A stretch of 64,000 bases of DNA from Saccharothrix luteola (GCF_020859565.1 NZ_JAJHUO010000045.1:1-64000), one strand, 5' to 3'; shown: positions 1 through 8,616, numbered from the stretch's first letter. Made by a program: numbers and translations. Notes: generated from the letters alone by a model not told the origin.

Positions 1-2
1 AA

Positions 3-188
3 CGCGGCAGCAACGAGAACACCAACGGCCTACTCCGCCAGTACTTCCCCAAAGGCAGCGACCTGTCCGTCCACACACCCGAACACCTCGCCGCCGTCGC
101 CGCCCAACTCAACCGCCGCCCACGCAAGACACTCGACTGGGACACCCCAGCCGAGCGCCTCACTAAACTCCTCACCGACAGCAGTTGA
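3..188 (+). pseudogene. IS30-family transposase, C-terminal fragment (cut by window edge)
   Basis: An open frame enters from the left edge and ends at TGA 186-188. The readable 61 residues contain [18 protein letters not shown] followed by an [16 protein letters not shown] segment. These are the end of the DDE integrase domain (the catalytic Glu in the NENTNG context) and the C-terminal signature of IS30-family transposases. The rest of the element lies outside the window, so whether the copy is intact cannot be judged. The sequence after the stop, up to about position 220, resembles the right terminal inverted repeat expected for this family (inference). Confidence 0.85.
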
Positions 189-248
189 CCACCGTGATGC
201 GACGACCGCTGGAATCCACCTGTCAAATCGAGCCGAACAGGACCCCGA

Positions 249-402
249 CCCGAACGTTCAACTCGGGGTACCTGAACGTAGGACTCTCAAGCTCCGAACG
301 TAGGACTCACCCGTCCTGAACGTTCGACACGCGGGCGCTGAGCGTTCGACACGCCCGACCTGAAGGTTCGACACGCGAGACCTGAGCGTTCGACACGCGC
401 GG
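249..402. repeat. Seven tandem 22-bp units with a GAACGTTC core
   Basis: Units begin at 249, 271, 293, 315, 337, 359 and 381, exactly 22 bp apart. The last unit ends at 402, directly against the stop codon of the minus-strand aldehyde dehydrogenase. The best-conserved part is CCTGAACGTTCGACACGC. In units 2 and 3 the right half is GAACGTAGGACTC instead of GAACGTTCGACAC. The core GAACGTTC is palindromic and degenerates to GAGCGTTC or GAAGGTTC. Only 4 to 5 bases separate the conserved parts, so this is not a CRISPR array. It lies between two convergent genes. Function unknown. Confidence 0.9.
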
Positions 403-1908
403 TCAGCGGCCGTAGAGGACCCGGACCAGCCGCACCACGTGCCGGATCGTGCGAGACCCGCGGTCGTACGTCATCGGGTTCAGCAGAGCCCCGAACCGCT
501 TCCGCGTCACGGAGTGGGCATAAGCGAACTCCCGCAGCCCGTCCTCCCCGTGGATCCGCCCGAACCCCGAATCCCCCACCCCGCCGAACGGCAACCCGGG
601 CACCGACGCGTACGCCAGCACGGAGTTGATCGACACCATCCCGCACCGCAGCCTGTCCGCCAACTCCTCGCCCCGGTTGCGCGAGTACACCGACGCGCCG
701 AGCCCGAAGGCCAGCGAGTTGGCCCGCCGGACCGCCTCGTCCGCATCGGCCACCCGCGTCACCACCAACGTCGGCCCGAACGTCTCCTCGGTCACCGCGA
801 TCGAGTCATCGGGCACGTCCACCAGGACCACCGGCTCGACGTACGGCGGCCGGATCGACTCCAACCCACCGACCACCGCCCGCCCGCCCCGCTCCAACGC
901 GTCGGCCACGTGCGACTGGATCACGTCGACCTGCTTGGGCATGGTGATCGGCCCGAAGTGCGCGTCGGCCTCACCACCGGGCCGCAACTTCTTCGCCTTC
1001 TCCACCACCAACCCGATGAACTCGTCGTACACCGCGTCGGCCACGTAGACCCGCTCGACCCCGGCGCACGTCTGCCCGGAGTTGAAGATCCCGCCCCACA
1101 CCGCGCCGTCCGCCGCCGCCCGGACGTCGGCGTCCTCGGCCACGATCAGCGGGTCCTTGCCGCCGCACTCCACCAACACCGGCGTCAACGACGACGCGCA
1201 CGCCGCCATCACCTTCTTGCCCGTCGCCGTCGACCCGGTGAACGCCAACTTGTCCACCCCGGAGGTGCACAACGCCGCGCCGGTCTCGCCGAACCCCGTC
1301 ACCACCTGCAGCACCGGGAACTCCGGCACCACCTCGCCGAACGTCGACGCCAGGAACACCCCGACCCCCGGCGTGAACTCCGACGGCTTGAACACCACCG
1401 CGTTCCCCGCCGCCAACGCGTACGCGATGGACCCCATCGGGGTGAACGCCGGGTAGTTCCACGGCCCGATCACGCCGACCACGCCCAACGGCCGGTACTC
1501 CAACGTCGCCGCGTGGTTGTACATCAACATCCCGGGCGCGACCTTGCGCTTGCCCAGCACCTTGGGCGCGTGCTTCGCCGCCCAGTGCAGGTGGTCGATC
1601 ACCAGCGCCAGCTCGGCCCGCGCGTCGTCGGCGGACTTGCCGGTCTCGGCGCTGATCAGCACCTGGAACTCGTCCAACCGCTTGAGCAGCAGCTTGCGCC
1701 ACGCGTCCAACCGCGCCCGCCTGCCGTCGAACCCCAGCTCCGCCCAGAACGCCGCCGCGCCCCGGGCCACCCGCACGGCCTCCCGGACGTCGTCCTCCGA
1801 GCTCACCACGTGGTGGGCGACGACCTCACCCGTGCGGGGGTCGAGCGAGGCGAACCTCCGCTGCCCGTCGTCGGCCCGCGCCGGAGTGGTGGGAACGGTC
1901 TGCGTCAT
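403..1908 (-). CDS. NAD(P)-dependent aldehyde dehydrogenase
   Basis: A 501-residue ALDH-superfamily enzyme of normal length, oxidising an aldehyde to the acid with NAD(P). Visible hallmarks are the oxyanion Asn in GPWNYP (about residue 151), the cofactor loop FTGSTATG (223-230), the general-base Glu247 in LVECGGKDP and the nucleophile Cys281 in NSGQTCAGVERVYV. The closest subgroup by motif is the succinate-semialdehyde/coniferyl-aldehyde type, but the substrate cannot be fixed from sequence. The start is the ATG at 1908. The gene stands alone, and its 3' end abuts the 22-bp repeat array. Confidence 0.93.
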   Translation of the reverse strand: MTQTVPTTPARADDGQRRFASLDPRTGEVVAHHVVSSEDDVREAVRVARGAAAFWAELGFDGRRARLDAWRKLLLKRLDEFQVLISAETGKSADDARAELALVIDHLHWAAKHAPKVLGKRKVAPGMLMYNHAATLEYRPLGVVGVIGPWNYPAFTPMGSIAYALAAGNAVVFKPSEFTPGVGVFLASTFGEVVPEFPVLQVVTGFGETGAALCTSGVDKLAFTGSTATGKKVMAACASSLTPVLVECGGKDPLIVAEDADVRAAADGAVWGGIFNSGQTCAGVERVYVADAVYDEFIGLVVEKAKKLRPGGEADAHFGPITMPKQVDVIQSHVADALERGGRAVVGGLESIRPPYVEPVVLVDVPDDSIAVTEETFGPTLVVTRVADADEAVRRANSLAFGLGASVYSRNRGEELADRLRCGMVSINSVLAYASVPGLPFGGVGDSGFGRIHGEDGLREFAYAHSVTRKRFGALLNPMTYDRGSRTIRHVVRLVRVLYGR

Positions 1909-1985
1909 CGGACCCTCCTAGCACGAGCACGAACACGGGGGTTACTCGACAGTAACGGGTAACGGGGGGTGATGTCAGCCCCCGT

Positions 1986-3014
1986 TCAGCCCTTCGGGAT
2001 CTTGCCGAGGATCGACTTGGCGAACGTCACGGCCGCCGCGCAGCGGTCGAACTCGGTCGCCTTCGGCGCGGCCGACTTGACCTGGACGATCTCGCCCTCG
2101 TTGTCCGAGCCGGCCAGCTGCACCCACTTGACCTCGCACGACGGGAACGCCGTGCTGTTGGACACCTGGTAGCCGACCACGCCGCCACCCAGGTCGACCT
2201 CGGTCTGCTTGTCGTCGAACGAGCGGTCGTCGGGGATGTAGGTCTCGCGGAACGCCAGCGTCAGCTCGCGGTCCTCGCCGACCCACGCGCAGTTGTGCAG
2301 CCCGTACGGGTACACACGGTAATCGGCGCCCGCCGCCGCGTCGACCGCCGCCTTGTCCGGCACGGCGCACGGGTCGAGCGTGATCAGCGAGCCCTTGGCG
2401 GGCGTCCGGGTCGCCGAACGCTCCTTGATCTGCTTGACCACCGCCTCGGCCATCTCACGCCCCGGCGCGCACGCGTCGCCGTCCTCGTACCCGATCTGCA
2501 CGGTCAGGCCCAGCCCCGGCTCCTCCTGCGTGATCACCGAGACGAAGCACGCGCTGTTCTCCAGCACCTGCTCGTAGCTGCGCAGGCCGGCGAGCTGCTT
2601 GTCCGCCTTCTTCAGCTCGCTGGTCATGGTCTGGCCGACCTCGACGGTGACGGCCAGGTCCTTGCCGCCCTTGTCCTTCATGAAGTTCGAGCACCGGCTG
2701 AACCCGCTGCGCGAACGGTCGCCGGGCGTGCCGAACCGCTTGAGCACGTCCTCGTCGAGCAGCTCGCACGGGTCGGTCAGCCGCAGCTTGTCCGCGGCGA
2801 ACGCCGGGTCGACCGGCTGGCCGTTCGCGGGCGGCGGCGACTTCTGGCTCGACCCGCCCGGGTCCGAGACGTTCTCGGCGTCGGCCGGGATCGTGGTGCG
2901 CGGGAACCTCTGCTTGGCCAGATCCGCCCCGGCGCAGCCGGCCAGCAGCAGGATCAAGCTCAACACGGCGACGAGACGGGGCACGTGGTGCACGGTAGCG
3001 ACCGAGTGCTCCAT
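1986..3014 (-). CDS. Surface lipoprotein with two DUF3558-like modules
   Basis: The N-terminus has a hydrophobic stretch ending in the lipobox LLAGC, so this is a lipid-anchored exported protein. The mature part holds two similar modules, each opening with a DPC motif (LTDPCELL and TLDPCAVP) and containing a second Cys-aromatic motif (RCSNF and NCAWV). This is the pattern of DUF3558 proteins common in actinomycetes. The longer reading frame to 3197 would put 61 non-signal residues in front, so the ATG at 3014 is preferred; in-frame GTG codons 7 and 10 triplets further in are alternatives. Function unknown. Confidence 0.8.
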   Translation of the reverse strand: MEHSVATVHHVPRLVAVLSLILLLAGCAGADLAKQRFPRTTIPADAENVSDPGGSSQKSPPPANGQPVDPAFAADKLRLTDPCELLDEDVLKRFGTPGDRSRSGFSRCSNFMKDKGGKDLAVTVEVGQTMTSELKKADKQLAGLRSYEQVLENSACFVSVITQEEPGLGLTVQIGYEDGDACAPGREMAEAVVKQIKERSATRTPAKGSLITLDPCAVPDKAAVDAAAGADYRVYPYGLHNCAWVGEDRELTLAFRETYIPDDRSFDDKQTEVDLGGGVVGYQVSNSTAFPSCEVKWVQLAGSDNEGEIVQVKSAAPKATEFDRCAAAVTFAKSILGKIPKG

Positions 3015-3123
3015 TCGTGGCACGAACCCTGTGTCCGTCCTCACTACGGCCTTCGGGAACGATTCAGAAGATCGACGCGCTGAACCAGGTGACCCCGATG
3101 AACCGGACCGAGAGGACCACCGC

Positions 3124-3219
3124 ATGCGCAACCGAATCCGACCCGGCATCCGCCGCGCCGTCCGCTGGCTCGACACCTGGACGGTCGAGGCGTTCAACCC
3201 GGTCTACCCGAGGCGCTGA
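3124..3219 (+). CDS. Possible 31-residue basic peptide
   Basis: A short frame starts at ATG 3124, eight bases after a GAGAGG Shine-Dalgarno-like sequence, and ends at TGA 3217-3219. The peptide is Arg-rich at the N-terminus (MRNRIRPGIRRAVRWLDTW) and ends NPVYPRR. It is divergent from the lipoprotein gene and convergent with the small membrane-protein gene. No family is recognised. The good ribosome site and the amphipathic Arg/Trp pattern are the only support, so it may be chance. Confidence 0.4.
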   Translation: MRNRIRPGIRRAVRWLDTWTVEAFNPVYPRR

Positions 3220-3241
3220 CCCCGACGCGCCGACCGGGGCG

Positions 3242-3517
3242 TCACCGCTCCGTCCCCGGCGCAGGCCCGGACGCCAGGTCCGACACGTCGGGCTCGTCGG
3301 GCACGACGACCGGCCGCCAGGTCGCCCAGGCCGCGAACACCGCCGCCAGCGCGATCATGCCCACGCCGGTCCACAGGTTGATGTTGAGCCCGTCGGCCTT
3401 CGCCAGGTCGGCCTCGTCGGTGAAGCCGAGTCCGACCACCAGCAGCACCACGCCGTAGACGGCGAACAGCACCGCGATCACCAGTCGCAGGTCGAACAGA
3501 CCGGCCTTGTGCGCCAC
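3242..3517 (-). CDS. Small two-helix membrane protein, partner of the SSS symporter
   Basis: A 91-residue protein with two transmembrane segments (about residues 10-32 and 48-67) and a charged C-terminal tail. The GTG start at 3517 is preceded by GGGAGG at a good distance and lies 11 bases after the symporter stop, so the two are very likely co-transcribed. Small membrane proteins next to sodium:solute symporters are a recurring arrangement, and a role as accessory subunit is inferred from this position alone. A longer frame to 4081 overlaps the symporter and is an artefact of high GC. Confidence 0.8.
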   Translation of the reverse strand: MAHKAGLFDLRLVIAVLFAVYGVVLLVVGLGFTDEADLAKADGLNINLWTGVGMIALAAVFAAWATWRPVVVPDEPDVSDLASGPAPGTER

Positions 3518-3528
3518 GACGACCTCCC

Positions 3529-5214
3529 TCAGCCGAAGATGATGTTGAGCACGGCGGTCAGCACCAGCACGCCGATGCCGAGCAGCAGCGGCGACCGGTA
3601 CCACCCGGCGTCGTCGCCCGTGGTGGAGTGCCTGCGGTCCTCCCTCGGCGTGAGGCTGTAGACCAGCCCGACCAGCCGCTCCTCCGGCACCGGCCGGGTG
3701 AACGTGGTCACCACCACGCTGACCACGATGTCCACCGCGAACGCCACGCCCGCGCCGACGAAGCTCGCGCCCTGCCCCGGCAGGTCCAGCACGCCGGTCT
3801 CGGCGAGCACGAACACCGCCACCGCGCCGAGCGTGCCCGCGACGAGGCCCGCCCAACCCGCCGCCGCCGACATCCGCTTCCAGAACATGGCCAGGATGAA
3901 CGTGGCGAACAGCGGCGCGTTGAAGAACGAGAACAGCGCCTGGATGTAGTCCATGATGTTGCCGTAGCCGGCGGCGAGGAACGCGGTCCCGATGGCGACC
4001 ACCGTGCCGCCGATCGTGGCCAGCCGCCCGATCCGCAGGTAGTACTCGTCCGGGCGGTCCTTCTTCACGTAGTCCTGCCACAGGTCGTACGTGAACACCG
4101 TGTTGAACGACGACACGTTCGCCGCCACACCCGCCATGAACGACGCCAGCAGACCCGTGATCGCGATGCCCAGCATGCCGTTGGGCAGCAGCTCGCCGAT
4201 CAACGCGGGCAGCGCGTTGTTGTAGACGACGCCGCCGCTCTCCTCACCGGCCTTGAGCGCGACCATCTCCGGCACCACCAGCGCGGCGATGATGCCCGGG
4301 ATGATGATCACGAACGGGATCAGCATCTTCGGGTACGCGCCGATGATCGGCGTGCGCCGCGCGGCCGACATGCTCTTCGCCGACAACGCGCGCTGCACCT
4401 CGGCGAAGTTCGTCGTCCAGTACCCGAACGACAGCACGAAGCCGAGGCCGAACACGATGCCGATCACGCTGAGCACCGGGTTCTGGATGCCGGTCAGCTC
4501 GGTCGCGGGCCACGCCGACAGCTGCTCGGCGCCGCCCGGACCGCCGGTGACCTTCTCGACCAGCCCGTCCCACCCGCCGACCTTGTGCAGGCCGACGATC
4601 GTCAGCGGCAGCAGCGCGGCCACGATCACGAAGAACTGCAGCACCTCGTTGTAGATGGCCGCGGACAGGCCGCCCAGCGCGGTGTAGGTCAGCACGATCG
4701 CCGCGGCGATGACCACCGACAGCGGGATCGGCCAGCCGAGCATCAGGTTCAGCAGGAACGCCAGGGCGTACAGGTTCACGCCCGCGATCAGCACCTGGGC
4801 GACGGCGAAGCTGATCGCGTTGACCAGGTGGGCGCCCTTGCCGAAGCGGCGGCGCAGGAACTCCGGGACGCTGCGCACCTTCGAGCCGTAGTAGAACGGC
4901 ATCATCACCAGGCCGAGGAACACCATGGCCGGGATCGCGCCGATCCAGTAGTAGTGCACCGTCGCCATGCCGTACTGCGCGCCGTTGGCCGCCATGCCGA
5001 GCAGCTCGATCGCGCCGAGGTTGGCGGAGATGAACGCCAGGCCCGTCACCCACGCGGGCAACGAGCGGCCGGAGAGCAGGAAGTCGAGGCTGGACGAGAC
5101 CGATCTGCGGGCCATGAAGCCGATGCCGAGGACGAACACGAAGTACACCGCCAGCAAGGTGTAGTCCAACGGACCGGCGTCCAGCCTGAGGTCCACCTGG
5201 GCCAGTACGGGCAC
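3529..5214 (-). CDS. Sodium:solute symporter (SSS/SLC5 family)
   Basis: About 561 residues with 13 to 15 predicted transmembrane helices. The early helices carry the SSS signature region (GIGFMARRSVSSSLDFLLSG, then LPAWVTGLAFISANLGAIE), typical of the Na+/sugar branch. It moves a small organic solute, possibly a sugar, with sodium. The start is placed at GTG 5214, which follows a GGGAGG sequence; the ATG at 5316 would add 34 non-hydrophobic residues. It is the first gene of a two-gene unit with the small membrane protein downstream. The substrate is not determinable here. Confidence 0.9.
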   Translation of the reverse strand: MPVLAQVDLRLDAGPLDYTLLAVYFVFVLGIGFMARRSVSSSLDFLLSGRSLPAWVTGLAFISANLGAIELLGMAANGAQYGMATVHYYWIGAIPAMVFLGLVMMPFYYGSKVRSVPEFLRRRFGKGAHLVNAISFAVAQVLIAGVNLYALAFLLNLMLGWPIPLSVVIAAAIVLTYTALGGLSAAIYNEVLQFFVIVAALLPLTIVGLHKVGGWDGLVEKVTGGPGGAEQLSAWPATELTGIQNPVLSVIGIVFGLGFVLSFGYWTTNFAEVQRALSAKSMSAARRTPIIGAYPKMLIPFVIIIPGIIAALVVPEMVALKAGEESGGVVYNNALPALIGELLPNGMLGIAITGLLASFMAGVAANVSSFNTVFTYDLWQDYVKKDRPDEYYLRIGRLATIGGTVVAIGTAFLAAGYGNIMDYIQALFSFFNAPLFATFILAMFWKRMSAAAGWAGLVAGTLGAVAVFVLAETGVLDLPGQGASFVGAGVAFAVDIVVSVVVTTFTRPVPEERLVGLVYSLTPREDRRHSTTGDDAGWYRSPLLLGIGVLVLTAVLNIIFG

Positions 5215-5379
5215 CTCCGCCCACCTCCCTGCTTTCGAACAACCCCGAACACGATCCCGCGCCACCACGCGTGACCAGGCAGTACCGCACAGCCGATCAA
5301 GCCGACGGTAGTGCACCTCGACGCGCTCCGCCGGTTTGAACTACCCCGGACTAAACCTCTGGTGGGGCGCGCCGTCGCG

Positions 5380-5805
5380 TCAGCGGGTCAGGACGAACGG
5401 CGTCTCGGCGTAGACGGGTCCGGAGGTGGCGCCGATGGTGAACGGCGTGCCGGGCGCGGAATCCCCGAACGAGTCGGGCACGCGCACCGGCACTTCGGCG
5501 AACCGGCCGACCGCGTCCGCGGTGGCGTCGCCGATCCGGTGGCCGTGGAAGGTGAACACCACTCGACCGTGTGCCGGGTAACCCTGGCCGCTGAGCAGGA
5601 CTTCGCCACCGGCGTGCCCGGAGAGGGGGTGTGCCGCGAGGTGCGCGGCCGGAGAAGGTGCGGCGGGTGAACTCACCACCGCGACGAGGGGCGGCGACAA
5701 CGCGGGCGTCTGCGCCATGCAGCCCGCCGCCGCCGGTAGGGCCGACAGGAGAACCGACAGGACCAGGGGTGTGCCGGATCTTCGTCTTCGCGATCTTCGC
5801 ACCAC
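5380..5805 (-). CDS. Small secreted protein with an Ig-like domain
   Basis: A 141-residue protein with an Arg-rich n-region, a hydrophobic segment and a possible lipobox (AAAGC) near residue 28, followed by a low-complexity Ala/Pro/Ser linker. The C-terminal 80 residues (GEVLLSGQGYPAHGRVVFTFHGHRIG and onward) look like a single beta-sandwich of the kind found in bacterial surface proteins. No enzymatic motif is present. It stands alone between the symporter and rsr genes. Confidence 0.7.
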   Translation of the reverse strand: MVRRSRRRRSGTPLVLSVLLSALPAAAGCMAQTPALSPPLVAVVSSPAAPSPAAHLAAHPLSGHAGGEVLLSGQGYPAHGRVVFTFHGHRIGDATADAVGRFAEVPVRVPDSFGDSAPGTPFTIGATSGPVYAETPFVLTR

Positions 5806-6025
5806 GCGCCTCCAAGCCCGTTGAGGGGGAAGTCAGCGTATATCGCGAAATCCGGCCTGCCACGCGCCCGAACGGCTTACCGCCGGCCCCGCGAATTGCG
5901 GCGAGAACGGCCACGCCGCAAGCCCGAGGACCACGGCGGGAACGGCCACGCCACCGACCCGCGAACCACACCGAGGACGGGCGCGCCGCCGGCCCGCGTG
6001 GTGCGGACCGGCGGGCGCGACTCGC

Positions 6026-7612
6026 CTAGAACGGCCAGGTGGCGTCCCGACCGCTCTCCAGCAGCGGGATCATCCGGAAGGCCTGGTCGGTCAGCCCGCC
6101 GAACGCGTACCGGTCGCGAGCGCCGCCGATGCCGCCGCTCGGTGCGTGGCCGAACCGGTAACCGGCGAGGTTCCACGTGTAGAGCGGCACGTCGTCGGGC
6201 ATCGCCCGGTGCACGTCGCCGTCACCCACCTGCTCGTCCGTGATGATCACGACGCGGTCGTGGCGCTTGAAGCTCGACCGCACCGCGTGGGCGGTGGCCG
6301 TGCCGTTGCCGATGAAGTAGCCGTCGGACTTCCAGCGCTCGACCGCCTTCAGCAGCGACTCGCCCCGGCTCAGCCGGAACTGGCGCGTGCTGTTCGAGAA
6401 CGACACCACGTCCGCCTGCTCGCACCGCGACCCGAGCGCGATCCCGAACACCGCCGCCGCGTCCCACCGCATGAGCGTGCCGTCCTTGGCGAAGGGCGCG
6501 TTCATCGAGTACGACGTGTCGATCAGCACCAGCGTGCGGCCGGGCAGCTCGGGCACGTTGCCGAGCGAGTGCGTGATCGCCCGCTCCAACGCCCACGCCC
6601 ACCGCAACGACGGCGCCGCGCGGTACGCCGACAGGAACCGCATGGGCAGCTGCCGGGACCGGGCCACCTGACCGGCGTCCGCCAACCGCGCCGCGACCTC
6701 CTCCGCCACCGCGTCCGACACCCCCGCCTCGTCGAAGTTGCGGAGGTTGCGGAGCAACGCCATGTACCCCATCGACGGGATCAGCGACTCCCACACCTCG
6801 GCCGTCAGCGGACCCTGCGACCAGCCCGCGACCGACTCCCACGTCATGCCCGCCGCACGCAGCGTCGCAGCCGCGGTGTCGCGGTCCTCGTGGAACAGCG
6901 CGCGCCGCCGTTCCACCGGCCACGCCATCAGTTCCGCGCGCGAGCGCAGCACACCGAGCGACTCGGGCACGCCGTCGGCGCGGTTGTTGCGGCGGTCGAG
7001 GATGTGGGTGAACAGGTCGCCCTGCCAGTCGGCGCGCGGCGTCGGGTGCGTCAGGTTCAGCACGTCGGCGAACCGGAAGCCGCGTGCCTCCGAGTCCCAC
7101 TTGGCCGACGCGCGCTCGTCGTACAGCCGCCGCACCGCGTCACCGACACCGCGCTTGACCGGCTTCGGCAGCGCGCGGCCGTGCCGCGAGGTCCAGTAGG
7201 CCAGCAGCTCGCCCGGCTCGTCGGCCCGGTGCAGCACCGAGTCCACGACCTGCCGGGACATGCCCGGCGCGCCGGACTCGAGCCGTGCCTTGACGAAGTG
7301 CGCGGCGCCGACGATGGCCGCCGTGCGCATGTTCGCCTCGCCGCGCAGCCACGCCAGGAACCGGGCCGTCCAGTCGGGGTCGGCGGCGGTCGTGGCGCGC
7401 ACCAGCGCGGCGTAGCGGTCGTCCCGCTCGCCGGCGGACTCGTAGAACGTCTGCTCGCCCACCATGTTGGTGACCGCGAGCAGGAAAAGTTCAGACTTGG
7501 GCTCCCGCGCATAACCCGGAGCGCCCTCGTGCGTGCGCCCGCTCGCCACGGCCTCGGACACCACCGGGCCGGCCACGGCCGCGCGCACGCGACCGAAGTT
7601 GAACTTGCTCAT
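6026..7612 (-). CDS. rsr: Rsr, bacterial Ro60 orthologue (TROVE + vWA)
   Basis: A 528-residue RNA-binding protein of the Ro60 family. The N-terminal TROVE/HEAT-like ring (about residues 20-340) binds structured RNA, and the C-terminal von Willebrand A domain carries an intact MIDAS DxSxS motif (DTSYSMN, about residues 360-366). Bacterial orthologues bind Y RNAs and work with exonucleases such as PNPase in RNA quality control. The ATG at 7612 follows a GAGGGGCGGG ribosome site; the frame to 7801 runs into the RNA gene. Its immediate upstream neighbour on the same strand is the Y-RNA-like gene, the arrangement known for rsr loci. No rtcA or rtcB is seen nearby. Confidence 0.93.
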   Translation of the reverse strand: MSKFNFGRVRAAVAGPVVSEAVASGRTHEGAPGYAREPKSELFLLAVTNMVGEQTFYESAGERDDRYAALVRATTAADPDWTARFLAWLRGEANMRTAAIVGAAHFVKARLESGAPGMSRQVVDSVLHRADEPGELLAYWTSRHGRALPKPVKRGVGDAVRRLYDERASAKWDSEARGFRFADVLNLTHPTPRADWQGDLFTHILDRRNNRADGVPESLGVLRSRAELMAWPVERRRALFHEDRDTAAATLRAAGMTWESVAGWSQGPLTAEVWESLIPSMGYMALLRNLRNFDEAGVSDAVAEEVAARLADAGQVARSRQLPMRFLSAYRAAPSLRWAWALERAITHSLGNVPELPGRTLVLIDTSYSMNAPFAKDGTLMRWDAAAVFGIALGSRCEQADVVSFSNSTRQFRLSRGESLLKAVERWKSDGYFIGNGTATAHAVRSSFKRHDRVVIITDEQVGDGDVHRAMPDDVPLYTWNLAGYRFGHAPSGGIGGARDRYAFGGLTDQAFRMIPLLESGRDATWPF

Positions 7613-7655
7613 TTTCCCGCCCCTCAACCGCCGAATTGCCGAGAGGAGCGACCAC

Positions 7656-7811
7656 GAACTCCACACGTGCCCGAGATCAAATCGGTGAAGGTACATCAGG
7701 CGCTCTGGCCACTGAGCTACACCGGCTGCGCCGATGACGGGATTCGAACCCGCGACCACCCCATTTACAGTGGAAGTAACCCTCGCCTGCGCACCGGGCA
7801 CGTGTGAAGTT
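7656..7811 (-). ncRNA. Y RNA (YrlA-like) with a circularly permuted tRNA domain
   Basis: On the minus strand the order is closing-stem 5' arm (7811-7795), T arm GCGGG-TTCGAAT-CCCGT (7753-7737), acceptor 3' strand CATCGGC (7736-7730), linker GCA, acceptor 5' strand GCCGGTG (7726-7720), TA, D arm GCTC-AGTGGCCA-GAGC (7717-7702), closing-stem 3' arm (7673-7657). The acceptor strands pair over 7 bp with one G.U, and the outer arms over 17 bp with one G.U. The tRNA halves are thus in reversed order and there is no anticodon loop. Bacterial Y RNAs bind Rsr through a stem formed by their ends and carry a tRNA-mimicking module. The location 44 bases upstream of rsr supports the call. The exact ends are inferred. 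Confidence 0.8.
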
Positions 7812-7832
7812 GTGCGCTCCCGAGATCAGTTC

Positions 7833-7873
7833 GTCCGGCGGCGTGATTTCACCTGAAGAAGTAGCCGCTGGAC
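7833..7873 (-). other. Hairpin between nucS and the Y-RNA-like gene
   Basis: GTCCAGCGGC (7873-7864) pairs with GCCGCCGGAC (7842-7833) with one mismatch, enclosing a 21-base loop that itself contains TTC-AGGT-GAA. There is no T-tract. It could end nucS transcription or be an extra domain of a longer Y RNA transcript. A TACTCT sequence just upstream (about 7900-7895) fits a -10 element. Confidence 0.45.
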
Positions 7874-7956
7874 TTCGCACCGGGTGCGCACATCAGAGTA
7901 ATCGGCCCGACGCGGCGATCAACCGGTTTTCCGGGTCGACGCGATCGGGCCGGCGA

Positions 7957-8616
7957 TCAGAACAGCCGGAACTCGTCCGACTCGATCCCGCGCAGCGCGT
8001 CGTAGTCCAGCACGACGCAGCGGATGCCGCGGTCCTCGGCGAGGGTCCGCGCCTGCGGCTTGATCTGCTGCGCGGCGAACACGCCCCGCACCGGCGCCAG
8101 CAGCGGGTCGCGGTTGAGCAGTTCCAGGTAGCGGGTCAGCTGTTCGACGCCGTCGATCTCGCCGCGGCGCTTGATCTCCACGGCCACGGAGGCGCCGGAC
8201 GCGTCGCGGCACATCAGGTCGACCGGCCCGATCGGGGTCGGGAACTCGCGCCGCACCAGGGTCCAGCCGTCGCCGAGGGTGGTGACGTGCTCGGCCAGCA
8301 GCTTCTGCAGGTCCGCTTCGACGCCGTCCTTGACCAGGCCGGGTTCCGGGCCGAGCTCGTGCTTGGAGTCGTGCAGCACCTCGGCCAGCGTGATGATCAG
8401 CTTCTCGCCCGCCTTGTTCTGCACGACCCACATGTCCGGGTCCTCGATCAGCCAGCACGGCGGGCTCATCCAGTTCAGCGGCTTGTACGCGCGGTCGTCG
8501 GAGTGGATCGACACCGAGCCGTCCGCCTTGATCAGCAGCAGCCTCTGCGCCATCGGCAGATGGGCGGTGAGACGTCCGACGTAGTCGACCTGGCAGCGAG
8601 CGATGACGAGGCGCAC
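7957..8616 (-). CDS. nucS: Mismatch-specific endonuclease NucS/EndoMS
   Basis: A 219-residue protein matching actinobacterial NucS along its length (the [20 protein letters not shown] start, the NWMSPPCW loop, and the nuclease core GPVDLMCRD ... [20 protein letters not shown] with its D...ExK active site). NucS cuts both strands at mismatches and replaces MutS/MutL in most actinomycetes, with the beta clamp as partner; the C-terminus ending EFRLF fits the clamp-binding tail. The GTG at 8616 gives the family's usual length, and the ATG at 8679 would add 21 residues. Confidence 0.95.
   Translation of the reverse strand: MRLVIARCQVDYVGRLTAHLPMAQRLLLIKADGSVSIHSDDRAYKPLNWMSPPCWLIEDPDMWVVQNKAGEKLIITLAEVLHDSKHELGPEPGLVKDGVEADLQKLLAEHVTTLGDGWTLVRREFPTPIGPVDLMCRDASGASVAVEIKRRGEIDGVEQLTRYLELLNRDPLLAPVRGVFAAQQIKPQARTLAEDRGIRCVVLDYDALRGIESDEFRLF

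Noticed and set aside
249-402. CRISPR array
   Set aside because: Units are 22 bp with only 4-5 variable bases between conserved blocks. There are no spacers of CRISPR length and no cas genes.
439-1962. Plus-strand frame of 507 residues opposite the aldehyde dehydrogenase
   Set aside because: His/Arg/Pro/Gln-rich nonsense composition is typical of antisense shadows in high-GC DNA; the minus strand carries a complete enzyme.
7680-7760. An ordinary minus-strand tRNA gene
   Set aside because: The T arm and the 3' acceptor strand precede the 5' acceptor strand and D arm, and there is no anticodon loop. No linear tRNA can be formed.
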